Assembly (NCBI GenBank): GCA_963723745.1
Contig: CAVRRZ010000006.1
Span: 1 to 64,000 of the forward strand
Direction of reading: 5' to 3'
Source: CAVRRZ01 sp963723745
GTDB taxonomy: Bacteria > Actinomycetota > Actinomycetes > Mycobacteriales > Geodermatophilaceae
Length of the DNA stretch: 64,000 bases
The translations under genes were made by a program, and so were the position numbers. The notes under the pieces were generated by a model. It was not told where the DNA came from. It saw nothing but the letters and a program-made list of their open reading frames with translations, and did no database searches. This document shows, in pieces, positions 16,545 through 23,502 of the stretch. How positions within the stretch are numbered: position 1 is the first letter of the stretch; every line of letters begins with the position of its first letter.

Positions 16545-17621
16545 ATGCAGCACGTCCGTCGCGGCGGCCACCGGGCTTTCCGGTACCCCGCCGCAGCCCT
16601 CGCACTGTCGTTGGCCCTGGCTGCCTGCGGCAGCGACGACCCCGCCGACAGCAGCGGCAGCGGCGGTGGGGCCGAGGGTGAGGGCGAGGAGTCGTACTAC
16701 GCGGGCGAGAGGATCGACTTCGTCGTCCCCTATGAGCCCGGCGGCGGCTACGACACCTACGCCCGGGCGCTGGCTCCCTACCTCGCTGAATGCCTGGACG
16801 CGACGGTCGTGGTGAAGAACGAGCCGGGTGCCGGTGGTCTGCTGGCCGTGAACAACACGTTCACCACCTCGCCGGACGAGCGGCGGATCCAGATCGTCAA
16901 CGCCGTGGGCGCGGTCAGCGCCCAGATCGCCGATGGCGAGGGCGTCTCCTACGACATGCTGGAGTTCGGCTCGATCGGGCGGCTCGGAGCCTCGCCGTCC
17001 GCCTTCGGTGTGGCACCGGACGGGGAGTTCGAGGACTTCCAGGACGTCATCGACGCAGGCGAGCCGATCCGCTTCCCGACGACCGGTCCCGGCGCCAACG
17101 ACTTCATCACGCCCAACGTGCTCGCCGCGATCTACGGGTTCGAGACGGACATGATCAGTGGGTTCCAGGGCTCCGGCGAGGCGCGCTTGGCGCTGATCAG
17201 CGGCGACGGCGACGCCTACGTGCAGTCGTGGGACAGCATGTACGACGCCATCCAGAGCGGCGAGGTCGAGCCGATCCTGATCGCCTCGACCGATCCGGTG
17301 GAGGAGCTGTCCGACGTGCCGACGCTCGCGGACTACGAGCCGACGACGGACGAGGGCACGGAACTGCGCGAGTCGCTCTCGTCGCTCGAGGCGACCGGGC
17401 GCGGGATCGTCGCCCCGCCCGGCCTGCCGGAGGAGCGGCTCACCGAGCTGCAGGAGGCCTTCGACTGCGCCGTGGCGGACGAGGAGTTCCTCGCACAGAT
17501 GGAAGCGCAGGAGCGGCCGCTGGCGGTGCTGTCCGGGCCGGAGTGGCAGGAGGTCCTGGACGCCGCGCTCAACAGCAGCGACGAGTTCCAGAGCATCATC
17601 ACCGAATCGTTCGCGAGCTGA
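16545..17621 (+). CDS. TTT substrate-binding lipoprotein, TctC/Bug type (copy 2)
   Basis: 358 residues. A signal peptide ends in the lipobox LAAC (about residues 23-26), followed by an acidic Gly/Ser linker. The ligand-binding part starts IDFVVPYEPGGGYDTYAR and is collinear with copy 1 at 4378; both share the NEPGAG, TGPG and IVAPPG-like blocks. GAGGAG lies 9 bp upstream of ATG 16545. It is an extracellular carboxylate receptor without a membrane partner in the window. A terminator hairpin follows. It may be co-transcribed with the bicupin and EutA-like genes, whose stop is 88 bp upstream. Confidence 0.91.
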   Translation: MQHVRRGGHRAFRYPAAALALSLALAACGSDDPADSSGSGGGAEGEGEESYYAGERIDFVVPYEPGGGYDTYARALAPYLAECLDATVVVKNEPGAGGLLAVNNTFTTSPDERRIQIVNAVGAVSAQIADGEGVSYDMLEFGSIGRLGASPSAFGVAPDGEFEDFQDVIDAGEPIRFPTTGPGANDFITPNVLAAIYGFETDMISGFQGSGEARLALISGDGDAYVQSWDSMYDAIQSGEVEPILIASTDPVEELSDVPTLADYEPTTDEGTELRESLSSLEATGRGIVAPPGLPEERLTELQEAFDCAVADEEFLAQMEAQERPLAVLSGPEWQEVLDAALNSSDEFQSIITESFAS

Positions 17622-17634
17622 CCAGCGGTTAGCT

Positions 17635-17667
17635 GCGGCGGCGCTCCCGGTCGGGGAGCGCCGCCGC
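17635..17667 (+). terminator. Intrinsic terminator-like hairpin after tctC copy 2
   Basis: A perfect 14-bp GC-rich stem (GCGGCGGCGCTCCC, 17635-17648, with its complement at 17654-17667) and a 5-base loop. A further base pair or two can form outside. No T tract. Confidence 0.75.
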
Positions 17668-17697
17668 GGCACGACGGCTCGGCAGGGAGGGCAGCTC

Positions 17698-18798
17698 GTG
17701 CTGATCATCGACAACGCCACGGTGGGCGAGCTGCTCAGCATGGTCGAGTGCATCGACGTGCAGGAGCATGCCTTCCGCCAGATGCCGGGCGGCGGCGCCG
17801 TCCACCGGCCGCGGCTGGACATGTACGTGCCGTGCGAGCGCGAGGACGGGTACTACCGCTGGGGCACGATGGAGGGTGCGAACGACGGCATCCTCGCCAT
17901 CCGGATGAAGTCCGACGTCGTCACCTGGCCGGAGACCGGCGACGGTGGCTGGCGGGAGAGCAAGTACTGCGTGGAACCGGGTACCTATTGCGGCCTGGTC
18001 CTGCTGATGAGCACCAGCAACGGTGAGCCACTGGCGTTTCTCAACGACGGCCTCATCCAGCACATGCGGGTGGGTGCGGGGGCGGGTATCGGTGCCCGCC
18101 ACCTCGCCCGCGCCGATGCCGAGTCGGTGGGCATCCTCGGCTCCGGGGGGATGGCGCGCACCTACCTGGAGGCGTTCGCCGCCGTGCGCCCGATCAGCCG
18201 GGCGAAGGTGTACAGCCCGACCGAGGCCAACCGGGACGCATTCGGCCGGGAGATGTCGGAGAAGCTCGGTATCGACGTGCAGCCGGTACCGACGGCGCGG
18301 GAAGCCGTGCGTGGTGTCGACATCCTGGCCACCTGCACCGACAGCATGCAGCCGACGTTCGAGGCCGGCTGGCTCGAACCGGGGATGCACGTGACGATGC
18401 TCGGCCCGCGGGAGATCGGCCCGGAGGTCCTCGACCGCTGCGACGTGAAGATCCGCCAGGGATCGGCCGGTCTGCGGCTGCCCGAGTCCGAGCGGGTGCA
18501 AGCGGAGCGGGGGCACAGCCCGATGGCCTACGTCGCCGGTACGAGCGCCGAGATGCAGCGCCTGCCGGCACCGACCAGCAGCGGAGGATTCGGCGGCGAC
18601 TTCCCCGACTACTGCGACCTCGTCACCGGAGCCGCGCCCGGCCGGCAGTCCGACGACCAGATCACGTACTACCACAACATCGGCAACCAGGGACTGCAGT
18701 TCTCCAGCGTGGGCGGGCTGGTCTACCGCAAGGCGAAGGCGGCCGGCCGGGGGCGCGAGATCCCCACCGAGTGGTTCCTGCAGGACATCCGCGACTGA
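17698..18798 (+). CDS. Ornithine cyclodeaminase/mu-crystallin family protein (copy 1)
   Basis: 366 residues. The Rossmann motif VGILGSGGMARTYLEAF is at about 144-160. The N-terminal region has RMKSDVVTWP, containing the Lys/Asp of the substrate pocket, and KYCVEPGTY. The family includes ornithine cyclodeaminases and NAD(P)H-dependent ketimine or imino-acid reductases. This one, with its paralogue at 60631, shares the ending PTEWFLQDIRD and belongs to a distinct subgroup, so ornithine is not a safe substrate call. GGGAGG lies 9 bp before GTG 17698. In this neighbourhood a cyclic imine or amino-acid step is plausible. Confidence 0.87.
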   Translation: MLIIDNATVGELLSMVECIDVQEHAFRQMPGGGAVHRPRLDMYVPCEREDGYYRWGTMEGANDGILAIRMKSDVVTWPETGDGGWRESKYCVEPGTYCGLVLLMSTSNGEPLAFLNDGLIQHMRVGAGAGIGARHLARADAESVGILGSGGMARTYLEAFAAVRPISRAKVYSPTEANRDAFGREMSEKLGIDVQPVPTAREAVRGVDILATCTDSMQPTFEAGWLEPGMHVTMLGPREIGPEVLDRCDVKIRQGSAGLRLPESERVQAERGHSPMAYVAGTSAEMQRLPAPTSSGGFGGDFPDYCDLVTGAAPGRQSDDQITYYHNIGNQGLQFSSVGGLVYRKAKAAGRGREIPTEWFLQDIRD

Positions 18799-18847
18799 GC
18801 GAGCTGAGAGCGGATGGTTGACGTCGACACCGGCGATGCCCTAGAAC

Positions 18848-18880
18848 TCCGCTGAGCAGAGCCGCGTTCTGTCTCTCGGA
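18848..18880. promoter_or_regulatory. Two imperfect copies of the TCTG-N5-CAGA motif
   Basis: TCCG-N5-CAGA (18848-18860) and TCTG-N5-CGGA (18868-18880) each differ at one fixed base from the four perfect sites upstream. They lie 8 bp apart in the leader of the deacetylase operon (start 18939). They could be weaker sites of the same regulator. Confidence 0.35.
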
Positions 18881-18938
18881 CGGCGCATGCCCGTCCGGCC
18901 GCTCCGCCCGGAGACACCCTCGCGACGGGAGACCCACC

Positions 18939-19841
18939 GTGGACAACGAACTCTTCACCTACAGCCCGATCCCGGAGCGGCCGCCGATCCACTGGCCGAA
19001 CGGTGCACGGGTCGCCTTCTACCTCGGCCTGAACATCGAGCACTACCAGGTCGACAAGCCGTCGACGAGCATCTTCGGCGGCACCGCGATGCTGGCCCCC
19101 GACCCGCTGAACTACGGCTGGCGGGACTACGGGCCGCGGGTGGGCATCTGGCGACTGATCGAGAGCCTCGACCGGCACGGCGTGCCGGCCAGTGTCCTGC
19201 TGAACTCCGATGTCTGTCGCCGCTACCCGCAGATCATGCGGGCCGGGCTCGACCGGAACTGGACCTGGGTGGCCCACGGTCGGGACAACTCGACCTTCCA
19301 GGCAGGCATGAGCCGCGACGAGGAACGGGCCTACCTCACCGAGATCGTCGAGACGATCGAGGCGGCGACCGGGCGCCGTCCGCAGGGCTGGCTCGGTCCG
19401 GCGCTGACGGAGACCTTCGAGACGCCGTCCCTGCTGGCGAAACTGGGCCTGGGCTACACCCTGGACTGGACCAACGACGACCAGCCGTACGAGCTCGCCG
19501 TGCCCGGCATGCTGAGCGTTCCCTACGCCATCGAGCTCAACGACGTGACGCTGTTCGTGAGCAAGAGCTACACCGGCCCGCAGTTCCTCGAGGCGGTGAA
19601 GGACCAGCTCGACCAGCTCTACGCCGACTCGGCGGAGTCCGGGCGGGTCATGGCCCTGTGCATCCATCCCTTCAGCGTGAACCAGCCGTTCCGGCACAAG
19701 TACCTCGACCAGGCGCTGGAGTACATCGCCGGCCACGAGGGGGTGTGGATGACGACGACGGACGAGATCGCCGAGGTCTACCGGCAGCAGCGTGGCCTCG
19801 ACCGCCCGGTGGCCGCGGCCACGGGGACGGAACAGGCATGA
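18939..19841 (+). CDS. Polysaccharide-deacetylase-family hydrolase, allantoinase (PuuE)-like
   Basis: 300 residues, no signal peptide, so cytoplasmic rather than a cell-wall enzyme. The NodB-homology core is visible as VPASVLLNSDVCRRYP, WVAHGRDNS and the late FSVNQPFRHKYLDQALEYI. It resembles the PuuE-like cyclic-amide hydrolases more than chitin deacetylases. Such enzymes open rings such as allantoin or hydantoin-type amides. It heads a tight operon (4-bp overlap) with an amidase-fold hydrolase and a class II aldolase, which supports hydrolysis of C-N bonds in a catabolic pathway. Substrate unknown. Confidence 0.85.
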   Translation: MDNELFTYSPIPERPPIHWPNGARVAFYLGLNIEHYQVDKPSTSIFGGTAMLAPDPLNYGWRDYGPRVGIWRLIESLDRHGVPASVLLNSDVCRRYPQIMRAGLDRNWTWVAHGRDNSTFQAGMSRDEERAYLTEIVETIEAATGRRPQGWLGPALTETFETPSLLAKLGLGYTLDWTNDDQPYELAVPGMLSVPYAIELNDVTLFVSKSYTGPQFLEAVKDQLDQLYADSAESGRVMALCIHPFSVNQPFRHKYLDQALEYIAGHEGVWMTTTDEIAEVYRQQRGLDRPVAAATGTEQA

Positions 19842-20491
19842 GCGAGGTCCTCGGCGAGTACGCGCGACTGCGGCAGGAGTTCCGCGACAAGGGCTTCGGC
19901 GCCCGGGTGGGCTTCGGGCTACGGCCGGCGCTGCTCGCCGTCGACTTCATCACCGGCTTCACCGATCTGCGCTCGCCGCTGGCCGGCGACCTGGATGCGC
20001 AGCTCCAGGCGACCAACCGCTTGCTGGAGCCGGCTCGCGCCGCCGGGATCCCCGTCATCTTCTCGACCGTCGCCTACGACCCCGAGCTGCAGGAGGCCGG
20101 GGTCTGGGTGCGCAAGATCCCGGCCAACAAGTGGCTGGTCGAAGGAAGCGAGTGGGTCGAGGTCGACGAGCGGCTCGGGCAGCGACCGAACGAGACGACG
20201 CTGGTGAAGAAGTACGCCTCGTGCTTCTTCGGCACCGACCTCGCGGCGCGGCTGGTCTCCCGGCAGGTCGACACGCTGATCATCACCGGTTGCACGACGA
20301 GCGGGTGCGTGCGGGCGACCGCCGTCGACGCCTGCTCGTTCGGCTTCCGCACCATCGTCGTGGAGGAGGCGGTCGGTGACCGCGCGGCCCTGCCGCACGC
20401 CGCCAGCCTGTTCGACATCGACGCCAAGTACGGCGACGTGGTCAGCCTGGAGGAGACGCTGGGCTACCTCTCCGCACTGCCCGCCGCGTGA
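19838..20491 (+). CDS. Isochorismatase-fold cysteine hydrolase, N-carbamoylsarcosine amidase/maleamate amidase-like
   Basis: 217 residues. The catalytic triad of the family is visible: Asp36 (LLAVDFITGF), a Lys at 124-125 (TLVKKYAS) and Cys157 in GCTTSGCVRATAVDA. The N-terminal extension EYARLRQEFRDKGFG and the GFGLRPALLAVDFITGFTD block are typical of carbamoylsarcosine amidase and maleamate amidohydrolase (NicF-like). It would release ammonia from an amide or carbamoyl group. ATG 19838 overlaps the deacetylase stop (ATGA). With that gene it suggests two successive hydrolyses of a nitrogen-containing ring-opening product. Confidence 0.88.
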   Translation: MSEVLGEYARLRQEFRDKGFGARVGFGLRPALLAVDFITGFTDLRSPLAGDLDAQLQATNRLLEPARAAGIPVIFSTVAYDPELQEAGVWVRKIPANKWLVEGSEWVEVDERLGQRPNETTLVKKYASCFFGTDLAARLVSRQVDTLIITGCTTSGCVRATAVDACSFGFRTIVVEEAVGDRAALPHAASLFDIDAKYGDVVSLEETLGYLSALPAA

Positions 20492-20498
20492 CCGGCCG

Positions 20499-21200
20499 GT
20501 GACCGGCGGAGAGACGGGCGAGGTCCGTGAGCTCGTGGCCACCTCGTCGCGCGTCCTGGCCGCGGCCGGCCACGCCGACCTCATCTGGGGCCACTCCTCG
20601 GCCAGGGATCCCGGCGGCCGTGGCGTGTGGCTGAAGTCGGCCGAGTGGGGGCTGGCCGAGGTCACGGCGGACCGCGTCCACCTGGTCGGCCCCGACGGCC
20701 ACGTCGTCGAGGGCGACGGCGCGCGGCACAGCGAGTACCCCATCCACACCGAGATCATGGCGGCGCGACCCGACGTCGGCGGCGTGGTGCACACCCACCC
20801 GCCGCACGCGGTGGCCCTGGCCGCGACCGGTCAGCCCCTTCGCCCGGTCAGTCACGCCGCCAACTACTTCGTCCCACCGGACGTGCCCCGTTTCACGGAC
20901 ACGGCGGACCTGGTCCTCACCCGCGAGCTCGGCCGCGCGGTGGCGGCCACCCTGGGCGGCGGGCGGGCGGTCTTCCTGGTCAACCACGGCATCGTGACCG
21001 TCGGGGACACCCTGCGGGAGGCCACGGTCGCCGCAGTCCTGCTGGAGCGCGCCTGCCAGCAGCAGCTGCTCACCGCCGCCGCCGGCGGTTGGCCGAGCTG
21101 GTCGCCACCGGAGGAGTCGCTGGCCAAGCGCCGGCACATCTACGGAGGTCGGGCGCAGACCGCCGTCTGGGACCATCTCGTCCGACAGCTGAGGACATGA
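20499..21200 (+). CDS. Class II aldolase/adducin-family protein (copy 2)
   Basis: 233 residues. Metal-site residues are visible as EYPIHTEIM, the His pair HTHPPH, and VNHGIV. GTG 20499 lies 7 bp after the amidase stop and is in frame; an upstream extension would run into that gene. It is the third gene of the deacetylase/amidase operon and is followed by a strong hairpin. It probably acts as an aldolase or decarboxylase on the terminal product. It is only distantly similar to copy 1 at 12780, so this is not a recent duplication. Confidence 0.88.
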   Translation: MTGGETGEVRELVATSSRVLAAAGHADLIWGHSSARDPGGRGVWLKSAEWGLAEVTADRVHLVGPDGHVVEGDGARHSEYPIHTEIMAARPDVGGVVHTHPPHAVALAATGQPLRPVSHAANYFVPPDVPRFTDTADLVLTRELGRAVAATLGGGRAVFLVNHGIVTVGDTLREATVAAVLLERACQQQLLTAAAGGWPSWSPPEESLAKRRHIYGGRAQTAVWDHLVRQLRT

Positions 21201-21224
21201 CGTAACGGACCCGGGCGCGGCCGG

Positions 21225-21289
21225 GTGCGCCCCCGCTCGCGGATCCGGCCCGCGGGGGTCGGCCCGCGACTCGCGGGCCGGGGGCGCAC
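21225..21289 (+). terminator. Strong compound hairpin ending the catabolic operon
   Basis: An 11-bp outer stem (GTGCGCCCCCG, 21225-21235, with its complement at 21279-21289) encloses a second hairpin (GGCCCGCG/CGCGGGCC, 21261-21268 and 21272-21279). It lies between the aldolase stop and the next gene start. Confidence 0.65.
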
Positions 21290-21304
21290 GGAAGACTGCT
21301 CACC

Positions 21305-21937
21305 GTGCGCCCGGACGTCACGGTGGTGGTCCTCGACCTGATCGGGACGTTCGCCTTCGCCCTCAACGGTGCGCTGACCGCACTGCGCGCCGCGCGCATC
21401 GACATCGTCGGTGTGGTCACGCTCGGCATGATCACCGCGCTCGGGGGCGGCACCATCCGCGACGTCCTGCTCGACAGCCTGCCGCCGGCCACGTTCGTCG
21501 ACTGGCGCTACCTGGTGGTGGCCGCGGCCGGGGGACTGCTCGCCTTCGTGGCCGGCCGGCACCTGGAGCGGCTGAACATGCCGATCACCGTGCTGGACGC
21601 CGCGGGGCTGAGCCTGTTCGCGGTGACCGGCGCCAGCAAGGCGCTGGCGCTGGGCTTCGGTCCGGCGCAGGCAGTGATCGTCGGAGGGATCACCGCCGTC
21701 GGCGGCGGCACGCTCCGCGACGTGCTGATCCGCCGCATCCCGTTCGTGCTCACCAGCGAGCTGTACGCCATCCCGGCGCTCATCGGCGCCACCGCGCTGG
21801 TCGCCCTCAGCCTCGCCGACGTCGCGGTCGTCGTCGGTGCGGTCGTCGGGGCAGTGCTGTGCTTCGTCGTCCGCATGGTGGGTGTGCGGTTCGGCCTCAA
21901 CGCGCCGTACCCGCCGGCGCCGCCCACCGCAGGTTGA
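21305..21937 (+). CDS. TRIC-family (trimeric intracellular cation channel-like, UPF0126/YadS) membrane protein
   Basis: 210 residues with about seven hydrophobic helices. Two internal repeats each carry the family signature: ALGGGTIRDVLL near residue 45 and AVGGGTLRDVLI near residue 131. Prokaryotic TRIC proteins form K+/cation-permeable channels, and some are annotated as glycine transporters. It lies after the strong hairpin and so is probably a separate transcript. Membership of the catabolic island is uncertain. Confidence 0.9.
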   Translation: MRPDVTVVVLDLIGTFAFALNGALTALRAARIDIVGVVTLGMITALGGGTIRDVLLDSLPPATFVDWRYLVVAAAGGLLAFVAGRHLERLNMPITVLDAAGLSLFAVTGASKALALGFGPAQAVIVGGITAVGGGTLRDVLIRRIPFVLTSELYAIPALIGATALVALSLADVAVVVGAVVGAVLCFVVRMVGVRFGLNAPYPPAPPTAG

Positions 21938-21981
21938 CGACCAGCCGCTGGACGACGACCAGCCGTAGGACGACGACCAGC
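21936..21981 (+). repeat. Three direct 18-bp-spaced repeats of GACGACCAGC
   Basis: GACGACCAGC occurs at 21936, 21954 and 21972, with partly conserved spacers. The first copy overlaps the stop codon of the TRIC-family gene and the array lies about 105 bp before the MFS gene. It may be a regulatory site for that gene or simple slippage. Confidence 0.6.
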
Positions 21982-22085
21982 GGCGCGCCGGGGATTCGAT
22001 CCGGCCGAAGTCGGGCAGGAACCGTCCCGCGACGCCCGCACACGGTGGTGCCGCCGGGGGAGCGGCCCGGTCGGAAGGGACGGAC

Positions 22086-23402
22086 ATGGCGCACGGACAC
22101 GGCACGGAGGTGGGCGCGGGTACGAGAGAGCGCGCCGCCGGCGGGAACCGGTGGCTGCTCGTCGCCGGCGCGCTGCTGCTGCAGTTCTCCATCGGCGCGG
22201 TGTACGCCTGGAGCGTCTTCGCCAAGGCGCTGCGCGCGGCACCAGACTTCGAGCTGACCCGGGTGCAGGCATCCCTGCCGTTCACCGTCACGATCGGCAT
22301 GATCTTCGTCGGCAGCTACATCGGCGGCCGGATCCAGGACGTCAGGGGCCCGCGGATCGTCGCCCTCGCCGGGGGCGTCATCTACGCCGTCGGCGTCGTG
22401 CTCGCCTCGTTCGCGAGCAGCGGCGACCAGCTGTGGCTGATCATCCTCGGTTACGGCGTGATCGGCGGGTTCGGCCTCGGGTTCGCCTACATCGTGCCCA
22501 TTGCGATGCTGCAGAAGTGGTTCCCGGACAAGCGGGGCCTGATCACCGGTCTCGCCGTGGGCGGGTTCGGCTTCGGCGCCGTGCTCACCTCCCCGGTCGC
22601 GCAGTGGCTGATCGACCGCGACCCCGACCAGCCGACCAGCGCGTTCCTGCCCCTCGGCATCGCCTACCTGGTGATGTCGCTGATCGGCGCGTCGATCTTC
22701 CGCAACCCGCCGGAGGGCTACACGGTCCCCGGGTACGAGCCCGCCGCGGCGGGGGCGGCCGGTGGATCGGGCAAGGACTACACCCAGGGCGAGGCCCTGC
22801 GCACGCCCCAGTGGTACCTGCTGACCGCGATCCTGACGCTCAACGTCACCGCCGGTATCGCCCTCATCTCGGAGGCCGCGGCCAGCGCCACCGACATCGC
22901 CGGCTACACGGCGGCGGGTGCCGCCACGGTGGTGGGCATCCTCGCCGTCTTCAACGGGGGCGGCCGGATCGTGTGGGCGGCGGCCTCGGACCACATCGGC
23001 CGCATGCCCGCCTTCGCGGCCATGCTCGGCCTGCAGGGCATCTGCCTGCTGATCCTGCCGCACGCCTCGAACGCCGCACTCTTCTTCGCCCTCGCCGCCG
23101 TGATCTACCTCTGCTACGGCGGCGGCTTCGGCACCATGCCCGCCACGGCCGGTGACTACTTCGGCGTGAAGAACGCCGGCGCCATCTACGGGCTGATGCT
23201 CGTGGGCTGGAGTCTCGGCGGCATCCTCGGGCCCATCCTGGCCTCCGCACTCATCGGCGGCGACCGCGACTACACGCTCGGTTACACGACGATCGGCGTC
23301 ATCGCGCTCGCCGCGATGGTCCTCACCTTCGTCACCAGGATGCCCCGCGACCGCCGCGCCCCCGCCCCCGCCACCGAAACCGCCGGCCAGGGCGCGCGTT
23401 GA
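22086..23402 (+). CDS. MFS transporter of the OFA (oxalate/formate antiporter) family
   Basis: 438 residues with twelve hydrophobic helices. The opening WLLVAGALLLQFSIGAVYAW and the following KALRAAPDFELTRVQASL are characteristic of OFA carriers; a charged central loop follows helix 6 at about residue 215. Family members exchange oxalate/formate or import monocarboxylates. GGAAGGGAC lies 4 bp upstream of ATG 22086. As the last gene of the island it may carry a small organic acid to or from the pathway. Confidence 0.9.
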   Translation: MAHGHGTEVGAGTRERAAGGNRWLLVAGALLLQFSIGAVYAWSVFAKALRAAPDFELTRVQASLPFTVTIGMIFVGSYIGGRIQDVRGPRIVALAGGVIYAVGVVLASFASSGDQLWLIILGYGVIGGFGLGFAYIVPIAMLQKWFPDKRGLITGLAVGGFGFGAVLTSPVAQWLIDRDPDQPTSAFLPLGIAYLVMSLIGASIFRNPPEGYTVPGYEPAAAGAAGGSGKDYTQGEALRTPQWYLLTAILTLNVTAGIALISEAAASATDIAGYTAAGAATVVGILAVFNGGGRIVWAAASDHIGRMPAFAAMLGLQGICLLILPHASNAALFFALAAVIYLCYGGGFGTMPATAGDYFGVKNAGAIYGLMLVGWSLGGILGPILASALIGGDRDYTLGYTTIGVIALAAMVLTFVTRMPRDRRAPAPATETAGQGAR

Positions 23403-23469
23403 TCATCGTCCGCGTGCACGCGACACGGCGGGACACGCCGGCGGACCGTGCAGACAGACGATGATCAAC
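23398..23469. terminator. Long inverted repeat between convergent genes, probable bidirectional terminator
   Basis: GTTGATCATCGTC (23398-23410) and its exact complement (23457-23469) form a 13-bp stem around 46 bases. The interior holds a perfect 12-bp palindrome, CGCGTGCACGCG (23411-23422). The left arm includes the MFS stop codon. The element separates the convergent MFS and cyclase/ATPase genes. Confidence 0.6.
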
Positions 23470-23502
23470 CAGGGGACAGCCAGGGGCGGGCTCGGGGACG
23501 GG

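Noticed and set aside
17698..18798. Firm call of ornithine cyclodeaminase (ocd)
   Set aside because: The family includes several imine reductases and dehydrogenases, and the context gives no ornithine metabolism.
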